From assembly GCA_017439405.1 (NCBI GenBank), contig JAFSJF010000037.1:62001-126000 (forward strand): a stretch of 64,000 nt of DNA, in the 5' to 3' direction. Within the stretch, counting starts at the first letter, position 1. Every line of letters begins with the position of its first letter. The position numbers and the translations under genes are program-made. Positions 44,301 to 52,744 of the stretch are shown piece after piece. The notes under the pieces are model-generated. The model was not told the DNA's origin. It ran no database searches and saw only the letters and a program-made list of their open reading frames with translations. The DNA is from Bacteroidales bacterium (GTDB taxonomy: Bacteria > Bacteroidota > Bacteroidia > Bacteroidales > F082).

Positions 44301-47204
44301 ACCGCCTCGGCGAACCCAGAAGGAGCTACTTCGTACTTCTATGTTGATTCCCCTGATAACGGTTATTATTGGGATTCTTGGGAAGGTTCGGCTATCAGCG
44401 GAGTATATGGCAGTTATTTTGCAATTGAAGCAATTATAGATTGGGAATGGTATGAAATGGGCTATCGTTTCATCAACTGGACGAAAGACGGCGAGGTGGT
44501 GTCGGAAGATCAATGGTATGAGTTCACCGTCACGGAATCGGCGCATTATGTGGCCAACTTCGAGCGGATTGTCTTCGATATAACCCTCAACACCGAACCA
44601 GCCGAAGGGGGCTATGCCTGGGTAGCAGGATCTGTCCAGTTGGGAGAGGAATGCTACCTGTGGGCGGTGGCGTATACCGGCTACGCCTTCGAGAACTGGA
44701 CGGAGAACGGCGAGGTGGTCTCGACCGACAACCCGTATGTCTTCACCGTTACAGGCGATCGCGAGCTTGTGGCCCACTTTGTCCTTACGCCGCTCAGCAT
44801 CACAGCTACGCCCAACTTCGACGAACGAGGCACAGTGAGCGGTGCGGGCGAGTATTACCTCTACGACACCGTCACCCTGACGGCCACGCCCAACGAAGGC
44901 CACCGCTTCGTGCATTGGGTGAATTGGATGGGAGACGGCTATGAGGTATCGGCGGAGCCTACCTACAGCTTCACGGTGAACGGGCCGAGGGACTTGGTGG
45001 CCGTGTTCACGGCGCACGAGGACGACATCATCGTCTTTGCCGACCTGAATGTGAAGGACATCTGCGTCGCCAATTGGGACACCGACGGCGACTTTGAAAT
45101 CACCTACGACGAAGCCGCTGCCGTGACAGACTTGGGGAATGCCTTCCAATCCACGGAAATCACCACGTTTGACGAGTTGCAATACTTCACGGGACTGACC
45201 TATATTGGAGGAAATGCCTTCAGTGGCTGCACAGGCCTCACTTCCATCACCTTCCCGGAGACCCTGACCACGATTGGTGCCGAGGCGTTCCGTGGTTGCA
45301 GCGCATTGCGCGGCGCAATCACGCTGCCCGAATCGCTGGAGTCGGTAGGTGGCTACGCCTTCTACGGCTGCGACGAAATCACCACCGTCAACTACAACGC
45401 CATCAACTGCGCGGAGGTGGGCAACGCCGGCCAGCCGGCCTTCTACGACTGCGCCTCGCTCGCCCATATTAATATAGGTGAGAACGTGCAGAGCATACCC
45501 AACTACGCCTTCAAGCGTTGCTCGACGGTGGAAGACATCAGCTCAGCCGCTGTGGTGCCGCCTACCATCGGTGCCAGCACCTTCGCCACCGTGTCGCGTA
45601 GCATCCCTGTCAGCGTGCCTTACGGCTCGGGAGAGGCTTATCGCAGCGCACCGTATTGGGAGGAGTTCTTCAACATCACCGAGGACTACTCGCCCTCGCA
45701 GTACACCTGCCATTATAATGTGGACATCCACCAGTTTGAGCAAAGCATGACCGCCGTGGGCGTCATTCAAATCGACGGCGTGGAGCAAGCTACTGACGCC
45801 CTCGAAATCGGCGCCTTTGTCGGCGACGAGTGCCGTGGCCGCCAGCTGCTGGCCTACTATCCGCAAGTGGACCGCTACCTCGTGTTCCTCACCCTCTACG
45901 GCGAGGACGGCGACGAGTTCAGCTTCCGCCTCTACGACCACGAGGTCGGCATGGAAAGCGCCAAGGGCTGCACCACCCACCTAACCTTCGTAGCAAACGA
46001 TGTTATCGGCACCTTGACCAATCCCCATCCGTTCAACTTCGTGGACATGCAGCAGACGCAACTCGCCGCCGGATGGAACTGGTGGAGCGCCTACGTCGAG
46101 CTTGAAGGCATCGACGGCCTCGGAATGCTGGAGGAAAGCCTCGGCACCAATGGCGAGATGGTGAAGTCGCAAAGCGACGGCTACAGCTCCTACCTTGAAG
46201 GCACGGGCTGGTACGGCTCGCTCACGGCCATCAACAACGAGAGCACCTATCTCGTTAAAGTGGCCGAGGACTGCGAAGTGAGCCTTGAGGCCGCTTTCGC
46301 CAACCCCGCCGACCACCCCGTCACGCTCAGCAATGGCTGGAACTGGATGGGCTATCCTACCGCCACGGCGATGAACCTCAGCACGGCTCTGGACGGCTTC
46401 GAAGCCTCCGACGACGACCTGCTGAAGGCACAAGAGGGCTTCGCGATGTATTACACCGGCTTGGGCTGGATTGGCTCGCTGCGCACCCTCATGCCCGGCA
46501 TGGGCCTGATGTACAAGTCGAACAACGGCCAAAGCGTCACCTTTACCTATCCCACCGCCACGCGTCAGGAGGGAACGGACGAAAATATCACGATTCAAGC
46601 CAACTATTGGGCCACCAACGCCAAAGCCTATCCTCACAACATGAACATCGTGGCCGTCGTCGAGCTTGACGGCGAGGAGCTCCAGGGCGAGAACTACGAG
46701 ATAGCCGCCTTCGCCAACGGCGAGGTGCGCGGCAGCGCGAGACTGCTCTACATCGAACCGCTGAACCGTTACCTGGCCTTCCTGACCGTGGCCGGCGACG
46801 AAGCCACCGAACTGCATTTCGGCCTCTACAACGCCGAAACCGGCACTGTAGAGAGGCAATGCCTTGCGTCTCTCCAATACGAAACCAATGCCATCGTCGG
46901 CAGCCTCACCGAGCCTTACGTCGTCAGTTTCCGTGGCACTACGGGCGTGGACGAGTTTGGCAGCCGCATCAGCATGTATCCTAACCCCGTGGCCAGCGGA
47001 CAAACCGTCAGCATCAACCTGCCCGCCGACAACATGGGCAAGGTCACTGTTGAGGTGGTCAATGCTCTGGGTGCAGTACTCTCGTCGGAGACCATGTCGG
47101 CATCGTCCGTCACGATCAAGGTTCCCGAGACGGCTGGTGTCTATATGCTGCGCATCAGTTCGGAAGACAATGGAATCTGCTTCAAGAAGCTGGTTGTCAG
47201 ATAA
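41397..47204 (+). CDS. Large modular T9SS surface protein (GWNWW modules, InlB repeats, BspA-type LRR)
   Basis: This 1935-residue protein has a signal peptide ending SLAQ (about 30). In order: an ITGVVQIEGVEQ ... GAFCGDECRGR module (about 36-146), GWNWW module 1 (about 148-315), a DQYEVGAFVDGECRG module, two InlB repeats (about 455-595), GWNWW module 2 (about 598-760), another GAFVGDECRG module, four InlB-like repeats (about 895-1205), a BspA/LRR_5 block (about 1262-1428; IGGNAFSGCTGLTSITFPETL), a further GAFVGDECRGR module, GWNWW module 3 (about 1550-1720), an AAFANGEVRGSARLLYIEPLNRY module and a T9SS type A domain (MYPNPVASGQ ... CFKKLVVR). It is exported and anchored at the surface, probably as an adhesin. 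First gene after leader B. Confidence 0.88.
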   Translation: MNKKILLRKRLKRAALLVLLLMAGLGQSLAQEYHYDWDPSAYATMMSITGVVQIEGVEQFSTDLEIGAFCGDECRGRERANDVFFAMLNHYYVFMTIGGDNGDQLTFRLYDHALGEEVNVTCSNMTFVVDGTIGDPGSPYVFDFVDETTQTTQFVQGWNWWSSYIEMGNNGFAMLQEGLGTNGQMIKSMSNGYASYLSGFGWYGSHTSINNESTYQIRTNAACTVEMTGTAANPEDHPISLTPGWNWIGFPSPYAMSVDEAFSNFTPSNNDMIKAQECFAFYYTGYGWMGTLKTIEPGMGLLYKSNSANSITFAYPTLNEPSSGGENITAATNHWVPNMHLYESNMIVTGVVNLNSEELQSDQYEVGAFVDGECRGSARPMYVEALDQYVVFLTIAGGYDNNGNEVIFKLYDYENDAEFTMNESLSFEVNGVVGLPSDDAYEFGFSSIVDITCWADPYEGGTVTGAGSYAIGSTCTLTATAANAGYEFLYWADADGNFIDVENPYTFTVTEDAVFVAVFSANIYFITAIASPSSGGTVTGTGSYTYGQLCTLVATPDTGFHFVNWTKNGTVVSTELVYTFTVTENCDLVAQFEESIITQTTDFTQGWNWWSTYVEADDLFDQLKTGLGDNAQQIKSSTSFVNYFSGMWIGGLNSINNESCYLINANNACTFEMAGNQAMPSNHPITINPNWNWIGYPSAYEMSTVDALSNFTPSNGDVIKGQECFAVYNAGMWLGTLNTLEPGMGLMYKSNSGQSITMVYAEGEGGGDPNITAENNHWVPNYHAYEYNMNVVGIMTLDGMELQSDQYEVGAFVGDECRGSVKPIYVDALDQYVVFLTIAGGNDNNGDEVTFKLYDYENDAEFTMNETLSFEVNGIVGLPSDDAYEFEFSSIVDITCTVYPGEDAGTVTGTGSYTVGETCTLTATANEGYHFASWVLDDEVVSTAETYSFTVTEDADYVANFELNVYEITASANPEGATSYFYVDSPDNGYYWDSWEGSAISGVYGSYFAIEAIIDWEWYEMGYRFINWTKDGEVVSEDQWYEFTVTESAHYVANFERIVFDITLNTEPAEGGYAWVAGSVQLGEECYLWAVAYTGYAFENWTENGEVVSTDNPYVFTVTGDRELVAHFVLTPLSITATPNFDERGTVSGAGEYYLYDTVTLTATPNEGHRFVHWVNWMGDGYEVSAEPTYSFTVNGPRDLVAVFTAHEDDIIVFADLNVKDICVANWDTDGDFEITYDEAAAVTDLGNAFQSTEITTFDELQYFTGLTYIGGNAFSGCTGLTSITFPETLTTIGAEAFRGCSALRGAITLPESLESVGGYAFYGCDEITTVNYNAINCAEVGNAGQPAFYDCASLAHINIGENVQSIPNYAFKRCSTVEDISSAAVVPPTIGASTFATVSRSIPVSVPYGSGEAYRSAPYWEEFFNITEDYSPSQYTCHYNVDIHQFEQSMTAVGVIQIDGVEQATDALEIGAFVGDECRGRQLLAYYPQVDRYLVFLTLYGEDGDEFSFRLYDHEVGMESAKGCTTHLTFVANDVIGTLTNPHPFNFVDMQQTQLAAGWNWWSAYVELEGIDGLGMLEESLGTNGEMVKSQSDGYSSYLEGTGWYGSLTAINNESTYLVKVAEDCEVSLEAAFANPADHPVTLSNGWNWMGYPTATAMNLSTALDGFEASDDDLLKAQEGFAMYYTGLGWIGSLRTLMPGMGLMYKSNNGQSVTFTYPTATRQEGTDENITIQANYWATNAKAYPHNMNIVAVVELDGEELQGENYEIAAFANGEVRGSARLLYIEPLNRYLAFLTVAGDEATELHFGLYNAETGTVERQCLASLQYETNAIVGSLTEPYVVSFRGTTGVDEFGSRISMYPNPVASGQTVSINLPADNMGKVTVEVVNALGAVLSSETMSASSVTIKVPETAGVYMLRISSEDNGICFKKLVVR
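46848..46875. repeat. 28-bp palindrome translated in frame (site 1, decayed)
   Basis: GTAGAGAGGCAA and TTGCGTCTCTC arms, translated as VERQCLASLQ, lie at the same place as the elements at 30340 and 48729. One arm has changed (GAGAGGC for GAGACGC), so the palindrome is decaying. Confidence 0.65.
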
Positions 47205-47218
47205 TTGGAAAAGCGTTT

Positions 47219-47261
47219 GTCGGCAAGGGGAACGGGGATTGCCCTCGTTCCCTCAGCCGGC
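47219..47261 (+). promoter_or_regulatory. Intercistronic two-step hairpin
   Basis: GTCGGC (219-224) pairs with GCCGGC (256-261, one wobble) and GGGAACG (228-234) pairs with CGTTCCC (246-252), with AAG/TCA between the two helices (47xxx). There is no T-run after it, so read-through to the next gene is likely. It may set mRNA stability or the ratio between the two cargo proteins. Confidence 0.55.
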
Positions 47262-47306
47262 AAGGGCTTGTGAATCATTGCAAAAACACCAAAACAGACA
47301 AGAGCA

Positions 47307-49085
47307 ATGAAGAGAATTACCTTAATCACGATGTTGCTGGCCTTCGCCATCCAAGCGAGTGCATACCATTGGGAAGTGAACCCGCACCAGTGGGCTTACT
47401 CGATGACGGTGGCGGGTGTCGTTGCGCTTGACGGCGTTGAGCAGACGACGGCCAGCCTGGAGGTCGGCGCGTTTTGCGGCGAGGAGTGCCGAGGGCGCGA
47501 AATGCCGATCTACGTTCCCGAACTGGACCGCTACCTGCTGTTTCTCGACCTTTACGGCGAGAATGGCGACACGCTCAGTTTCCGCATCTATGACCACGAC
47601 CTCGGCGAGGCGCTTGACCTGACTTGCCCCAACACAATGGTTTTCAGCGAGAACGGAGCCTTTGGCACCTTAATGGTTCCCTACGTGTTTGACTTTTTGA
47701 GCTCATACGCCATCACTGCGACCGCCAATCCCGAAGCGGGCGGCACGGTGGATGGCGCAGGCACTTACCTCCACGGAGAGACAGCCATCTTGACCGCCAC
47801 GGCTAACACGGGCTATACCTTTATTAATTGGACGAAGGATGGTGAGGAGGTCTCGACTGAGGCCACCTACACCTTCACCGTGACGGAAGCTTCAACTTTC
47901 GTGGCGAACTTCGAGCTTACCGCCATTACCCAGACAGTGACCCTCAGCGCAGGCTGGAACTGGTGGAGCGGCTGCATCGAGCTTGACGGCAACAGCCTCC
48001 AAAGCCTTGAAGACGGTCTCGGCACCAACGGCCTGATGATCAAGTCGCAGAACGACGGCTACGCCTCCTATTTGGCGGGCTTCGGCTGGTACGGTTCGCT
48101 GTCGGGTGTCAACAACGAGTCGATGTACCAGGTGAGGGCTGCCGCAGGCTGCACGCTGGAGCTGACGGGGCCAGCCGTCCGTCCCGCCGACCATCCCATC
48201 ACGCTGGTCACCGGCTGGAACTGGATTGGCTATCCCTCGACTGTGAGCATTGGCATTGCCGAGGCCTTGTCGGGCATCACGCCTCAGAACGGCGACATGC
48301 TGAAGTCGCAGAACGACGGCTACGCCTCGTATCTGGAAGGCTTCGGTTGGTACGGCTCGCTCAACACCTTGCAGCCCGGCATGGGCCTGATGTACAAGTC
48401 GAACAACGCCAGCACGGTCACGCTCGTCTATTCCGGCAATGGGACAAGGACCGACCTCATGGCCAACCAAACGACAGACAATAACCATTGGCAACCCAAC
48501 TTGAACGCCTATCCCGACAACATGAGCGTGATGGCCGTCATTGAGCTTGACGGCGAGGAACTTGCCAGCGAGCGCTACGAGCTGGCTACCTTCGCCAACG
48601 GAGAGTGCCGCGGCAGCGCGAGGCTGCTCTACGTTGAACCTCTCAACCGCTACATGGCCTTCCTGACCGTGGCGGGAGACGAGGATGCCGAACTGTATTT
48701 CGGCCTCTATGACACCGAGACGGGTGCCGTAGAGACGCAAAATTTTGCGTCCCTGCAATACGAAACGAATGCCGTCGTGGGCAGCTTCGCCGAGCCTTAC
48801 ATCGTCAGTTTCCGCAGCACGACGGGCGTGGACGAATGGGCTGGCAACCTGCAAGTCTTCCCGAATCCTGTGAAGAGAGGCCAAGCCGTCAGCCTCAGCC
48901 TTTCGGCTGAAGGAATCGGCGAGGTTCAGGTGGAAATCGTCAATGCCCTTGGCATGGTGGTGGAGACGTACGGACGTGCGTCTCTACAGGGAATCACCGC
49001 CCCGACGATGGCTGGCGTTTACACGCTGAGAATCACCGTGGAAGGCAATGGAACCGTCTTTAGGAAACTGGTGGTGAAAGAATAA
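47307..49085 (+). CDS. Modular T9SS surface protein, second gene of operon B
   Basis: This 592-residue protein has a signal peptide (MKRITLITMLLAFAIQASA). It is a short version of the preceding protein: a SMTVAGVVALDGVEQ ... GAFCGEECRGREMP module (about 30-130), one InlB repeat (about 135-205), one GWNWW module (about 210-375; GWNWWSGCIELDGNSLQ and GWNWIGYPSTVS), a NECRGSARLLYVEPLNRYMAFLTVAGDED-type module and a T9SS type A domain (VFPNPVKRGQ ... VFRKLVVKE). Its C-terminal 1.1 kb closely resembles the end of the operon A cargo gene at 27445, including the palindromes. It is presumably exported and co-expressed with its large neighbour. Confidence 0.86.
   Translation: MKRITLITMLLAFAIQASAYHWEVNPHQWAYSMTVAGVVALDGVEQTTASLEVGAFCGEECRGREMPIYVPELDRYLLFLDLYGENGDTLSFRIYDHDLGEALDLTCPNTMVFSENGAFGTLMVPYVFDFLSSYAITATANPEAGGTVDGAGTYLHGETAILTATANTGYTFINWTKDGEEVSTEATYTFTVTEASTFVANFELTAITQTVTLSAGWNWWSGCIELDGNSLQSLEDGLGTNGLMIKSQNDGYASYLAGFGWYGSLSGVNNESMYQVRAAAGCTLELTGPAVRPADHPITLVTGWNWIGYPSTVSIGIAEALSGITPQNGDMLKSQNDGYASYLEGFGWYGSLNTLQPGMGLMYKSNNASTVTLVYSGNGTRTDLMANQTTDNNHWQPNLNAYPDNMSVMAVIELDGEELASERYELATFANGECRGSARLLYVEPLNRYMAFLTVAGDEDAELYFGLYDTETGAVETQNFASLQYETNAVVGSFAEPYIVSFRSTTGVDEWAGNLQVFPNPVKRGQAVSLSLSAEGIGEVQVEIVNALGMVVETYGRASLQGITAPTMAGVYTLRITVEGNGTVFRKLVVKE
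48729..48756. repeat. 28-bp palindrome translated in frame (site 1)
   Basis: GTAGAGACGCAAAA and TTTTGCGTCCCTGC arms, translated as VETQNFASLQ. The inner 20 bases are a perfect palindrome. Confidence 0.7.
48960..48987. repeat. 28-bp palindrome translated in frame (site 2)
   Basis: GGAGACGTACGG and CGTGCGTCTCTAC arms, translated as VETYGRASLQ within the sorting domain, at the same place as 30574-30601. Confidence 0.7.
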
Positions 49086-49108
49086 GCACTCCGCATTCAA
49101 AAAATTCC

Positions 49109-49116
49109 TACTTTTG
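49109..49116 (+). promoter_or_regulatory. -7 box directly before a start codon
   Basis: TACTTTTG ends only 4 nt before the ATG at 49121. With usual Bacteroidota spacing, transcription would start at or next to the A of that ATG, implying a leaderless or nearly leaderless mRNA. Confidence 0.5.
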
Positions 49117-49120
49117 CACC

Positions 49121-50944
49121 ATGATTGGCAGAAAAAATCATGGTGCTTTTTTTGTCGGCATGGTGCTTGCGGCCTTGCTGCTGCAACGTTGCGCCAATGC
49201 CGTGGCTCCCACGGGCGGGCCTAAAGACGAAAGGCCGCCAGTGGTGGTCGAAGCCGTACCCGAAAACCGCAGCACCGACTTCGGCGGACGAAGGATAGAA
49301 ATCACCTTCGATGAATACATCACCCTCGAAAACGCCAACCAGAACGTGCTCATCTCGCCGCCTTTGGCCACCAAGCCCGACATCAAGCTACACAATAAGA
49401 CGCTGGTTATCAAGTTTAAGGAATCACTACAGCCCAACACGACCTACACCATCGATTTCGGCGAGTCCATCAAGGACCTGCACGAGGGCAACCTGTTCAA
49501 GGACTATGTTTACACTTTCTCCACAGGGCAGTGGGTGGACACGCTCTCCATTGCGGGCAAGGTGCTTTATGCGGAGGACAAGAAACCCGTCGAAAACACC
49601 TATGTTTCCTTGTATTCCGCCGACTGCGACAGCCTTGACTCGCTACCCATGACCGTCGCACCCAACTACATCACCAAGACCGACAAGGAAGGCCGTTTCC
49701 GCTTCTCGGGCCTGGCCGACAAGAAATACCTTGTTTTTGCCCTCAAAGACGTGAACTCCAATCTCTATTTCGACCTGCCCAACGAGGAAGTGGCGTTTTT
49801 GGACACCCTCGTTCCATCCTCCTATCCTTGGTCGCCGCCACCCGCGCAGCCTGTGGATTCCTTGGCTCTTGACAGCCTCGTTTCGGCTACGGATTCCCTT
49901 GTCGTCATGCCCGCAGACAGCCTCACAGCCCTGCCAAAGGATTCATTGCTTGATTTGCCGCAAGTTATTGTCCCTCAGCGTGTTTTCGACCAAAACGCGC
50001 TCAACCTCACCTTGTATATGTTCACCGAAGTGGACTCCACGCAGGTGCTGTTGGAAAAGAAGCTCGTCGAGGATGGTTTGCTGCGCTTCGTGTTCCGCCA
50101 TCCGGCCAAGGACGCAGTCATCATGACCCCCGAGATGCTGCCCGACACCTTCAACCTCGTGACGATGCCCTCGGCCGATTTCGACACGGTGTGGTGGTAC
50201 TTCACACCCAAGGTCAAGGACAGCCTTTGGGTATGTATCAAGCTCGACACGATTATCAGCGACTCATCGCGCTACAGCTTGAAATTCAAGGAACAAGGCC
50301 AACGCCGGGGGCAGCAGCCCGAGAAATTGAAAGTGAGCAACAACATCATCGGGCAAGGCGGCTTGATTCAAGGCGACAGCTTGATATTCAAGTTCTCCGA
50401 GCCGATAGTCCGCTACGAGATGAGCGACTCGGCCCTCTTCAAGCGCGATACCGTTTCCATTTTCGACAGGCTTGACTTCGAACCTGCCGACGAATACGGC
50501 CTGCGATACCGCCTCAAAGCAGGGATTGAGGACGGGGCCAACTATCATATCGACATCCCCGACTCGGTGTTTTTCGGCATACGAGGGCGGACCAACGGTC
50601 CCATCAAGGTTGACTTCCACCGCCTGAAAGACGATGAATATGGCAACATCTACATCACCGTCAGTCCACCAAAGGGCATGAAACAGGTCGTGGTGCAACT
50701 TACCGATGAGAGTTCTAAAGTTGTTCAGCAACAAGTGATTACAAAAAAACGCGAGGTGATGTTCGAGCATCTCATGCCCGCCAAATACAAACTCCGTGCC
50801 ATCCTTGATGCCGATGGCAACGGCAAGTGGAGCACGGGCAACTACCATTGGCGCACCTTGCCCGAAACCATCCTCGAATACGAGACCCCGCTTGACCTGA
50901 AAGCCGGCTGGGACATTGACCTTGAGGATGCTTGGGAGCTATGA
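49121..50944 (+). CDS. Ig-like (SbsA/Big_5) domain lipoprotein
   Basis: This 607-residue lipoprotein has the signal KNHGAFFVGMVLAALLLQRC with cysteine at residue 23. It continues ANAVAPTGGPKDERPP, the common mature start of this Bacteroidales family. An SbsA-type Ig-like domain follows (PENRSTDFGGRRIEITFDEYITLENANQNVLISPP ... TTYTIDFGESIKDLHEGN), then a carboxypeptidase-regulatory-like or SpaA-like segment (SIAGKVLYAEDKKPVENTYVSLY). The rest is repeated beta-rich sequence with a proline/serine linker near residues 225-285. It is probably anchored in the outer membrane; role unknown, though the family is widespread. Confidence 0.82.
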   Translation: MIGRKNHGAFFVGMVLAALLLQRCANAVAPTGGPKDERPPVVVEAVPENRSTDFGGRRIEITFDEYITLENANQNVLISPPLATKPDIKLHNKTLVIKFKESLQPNTTYTIDFGESIKDLHEGNLFKDYVYTFSTGQWVDTLSIAGKVLYAEDKKPVENTYVSLYSADCDSLDSLPMTVAPNYITKTDKEGRFRFSGLADKKYLVFALKDVNSNLYFDLPNEEVAFLDTLVPSSYPWSPPPAQPVDSLALDSLVSATDSLVVMPADSLTALPKDSLLDLPQVIVPQRVFDQNALNLTLYMFTEVDSTQVLLEKKLVEDGLLRFVFRHPAKDAVIMTPEMLPDTFNLVTMPSADFDTVWWYFTPKVKDSLWVCIKLDTIISDSSRYSLKFKEQGQRRGQQPEKLKVSNNIIGQGGLIQGDSLIFKFSEPIVRYEMSDSALFKRDTVSIFDRLDFEPADEYGLRYRLKAGIEDGANYHIDIPDSVFFGIRGRTNGPIKVDFHRLKDDEYGNIYITVSPPKGMKQVVVQLTDESSKVVQQQVITKKREVMFEHLMPAKYKLRAILDADGNGKWSTGNYHWRTLPETILEYETPLDLKAGWDIDLEDAWEL

Positions 50945-51024
50945 CACCTTATGCGGTTCGTTCCGCGCCAGCACATCAATCATATCCTCGGTTTTGGCAC
51001 AGCGTCGCCTTTCCATGGAAAGTG

Positions 51025-52656
51025 TTATACATATAACTCCGTAAATCCAAACCGCACCCCGTCAAACAGCCCTCGGTCGCTGATCTTCAACTCTGGGATG
51101 ACCAGCAGCGACATGAAAGACAAGGTCATAAATGGTGCATAAAGAGTTGAACCCAAGCGTTTTGCCAAGGCATCGACATTTTCGTAGGCGGCGGCCACTT
51201 CGTAGCCGTCCTCGTTGCTCATCAGTCCGGCCACGGGCAACGGCACGGCCATCATTTCGGTGTTGCAATAGGCTGTCACGCCGCCCTTGTGCTCGATGAG
51301 CAAGTTGATGGCATGAAGGATGTCGTTGTCCGTAACGCCCACGGCCACAAGGTTATGGCTGTCGTGGGCCACGCTCGAAGCCAGCGCACCTCGTTTCAAG
51401 CCGAAGCCTTTGATGAAAGCCACAACAGGCGTATAGGGCTGGTAGCGGTTGACGACCACCATTTTCAAGATGTCGCGCTCCACATCGCTGACGATGCCTC
51501 CGTTCTCTACCTTGGGTTCGGCGGGGAAACACTTGGTAATCAACTGACCATCAAAGCATTCTATCACCTTGATCCTTCTTCCTTCATCAGAGACGAAGAG
51601 GTCTTGAGCATACAAGTAGGGGCGTTCGAAAAAGTTGGGTTTGGAGGTTTCCTTGTACTTGATGTTTGATACACCGTTTTCGGCCACCAACACACCTTTT
51701 ATATAGGTTTGCCGTGCCACGGGATGCCTTAGGTCGTCCACCACGATGAAGTCGGCATCGTCGCCAGGCTGGAGCAGTCCGACGTCGAGCTTGTAGTGAC
51801 GGACGGCGTTCAGCGATGCGGCTTTCAGCACGTCAAACACGTTGTAACCCAATTCGATGGAACGACACACCAATTCTTCGATATGGCCTTTCACCAATTC
51901 ATCGGGGTGTTTGTCGTCGGAGCAGAACATCAGTTTGTCGGGATGGGTTTCCATCAGTGGAATCAAGGCTTTGAAGTTCTTGGCCGCGCTGCCTTCGCGG
52001 ATGAGGATTTTCATGCCGAGGCCAATCTTTTCCAAAGCGCCATCCATTCTGAAGCACTCATGGTCGGTGCTGATGCCCATGCCGACATACTTCCGCAAGG
52101 CTTCGCCCGTGACTGCCGGCGCGTGTCCGTCGATGGGCTTGCCGTATTTCTTCGCGGCTGCAATCTTGGCCATGATTTCAGGGTCGCCGTTGATGACGCC
52201 TGGGTAGTTCATCATCTCGGAGAGGTAATGGATGTCGGGCGAGGCGAGCAGGCTTTCCACGGTCTTTGCGTCAAGGGTGGCGCCAGCCGTCTCGAAAGGT
52301 GTGGACGGAACGCAGCTTGGCGCACCGAAGAAGAACTTGAACGGCACCTTCCTGCCGTTGGAAATCATGTAGTTGACACCGTCAACACCAAGCACGTTGG
52401 CGATTTCGTGCGGGTCGCTGACGGTGGCCACCGTGCCGTGGCAGGTCGCCAACCTTGCAAACTCCGACGGCACGAGCATCGAGCTTTCGATGTGTACATG
52501 CGCATCGACGAAACCTGGCATGATGAAGCGCGTGTTGCCCACGGGCTGTTCTTCAATCCGACTGATTTTGCCATCCCTAACGACGACCACACCCGAGATA
52601 ATCCTTGAATTGACGAGGTCCACAATCTGACCTCCGATAGTGAAGTTGTTGTCCAT
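51025..52656 (-). CDS. ade: Adenine deaminase
   Basis: This 543-residue amidohydrolase converts adenine to hypoxanthine and ammonia in purine salvage. The metal-binding HVHIESSM motif lies near residue 52, preceded by MPGFVDA. Further family segments are SDPHEIANVLG, IDGHAPAVTGEAL, STDHECFRMDGALEKIGLGMKILIREGSAAKN and FCSDDKHPDEL, with AdeC-type C-terminal GGVTAYCNTEMMAVPLPVAGLMS. The length fits the family. An adenosine-kinase-like gene lies 2.3 kb away on the same strand, giving a loose purine-salvage neighbourhood. Its own -7 box lies 20 nt upstream. Confidence 0.95.
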   Translation of the reverse strand: MDNNFTIGGQIVDLVNSRIISGVVVVRDGKISRIEEQPVGNTRFIMPGFVDAHVHIESSMLVPSEFARLATCHGTVATVSDPHEIANVLGVDGVNYMISNGRKVPFKFFFGAPSCVPSTPFETAGATLDAKTVESLLASPDIHYLSEMMNYPGVINGDPEIMAKIAAAKKYGKPIDGHAPAVTGEALRKYVGMGISTDHECFRMDGALEKIGLGMKILIREGSAAKNFKALIPLMETHPDKLMFCSDDKHPDELVKGHIEELVCRSIELGYNVFDVLKAASLNAVRHYKLDVGLLQPGDDADFIVVDDLRHPVARQTYIKGVLVAENGVSNIKYKETSKPNFFERPYLYAQDLFVSDEGRRIKVIECFDGQLITKCFPAEPKVENGGIVSDVERDILKMVVVNRYQPYTPVVAFIKGFGLKRGALASSVAHDSHNLVAVGVTDNDILHAINLLIEHKGGVTAYCNTEMMAVPLPVAGLMSNEDGYEVAAAYENVDALAKRLGSTLYAPFMTLSFMSLLVIPELKISDRGLFDGVRFGFTELYV

Positions 52657-52676
52657 GACAAGTGGTTTTTGTGCTG

Positions 52677-52684
52677 CAAAAATA
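52677..52684 (-). promoter_or_regulatory. -7 box of ade
   Basis: The minus strand reads TATTTTTG (TAnnTTTG), 20 nt upstream of the start codon and overlapping the tail of the EF-G2 terminator. Confidence 0.6.
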
Positions 52685-52686
52685 AT

Positions 52687-52721
52687 AAAAACCCCGCCAC
52701 GGGATCCGCAGCGGGGAAAAA
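52687..52721 (-). terminator. Intrinsic terminator of the EF-G2 gene
   Basis: Read on the minus strand, CCCCGC (52716-52711) pairs with GCGGGG (52697-52692) around a GC-rich loop, followed by TTTTTATTATT. The same T-rich tail forms the ade promoter region. Confidence 0.8.
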
Positions 52722-52744
52722 GCTTATGATGATGAAAAGAACAA

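Noticed and set aside
43536..45467. 643-residue minus-strand open frame
   Set aside because: It overlaps the large T9SS protein entirely; its length follows from the biased codon use of the InlB repeats. No promoter, domain or start context supports it.
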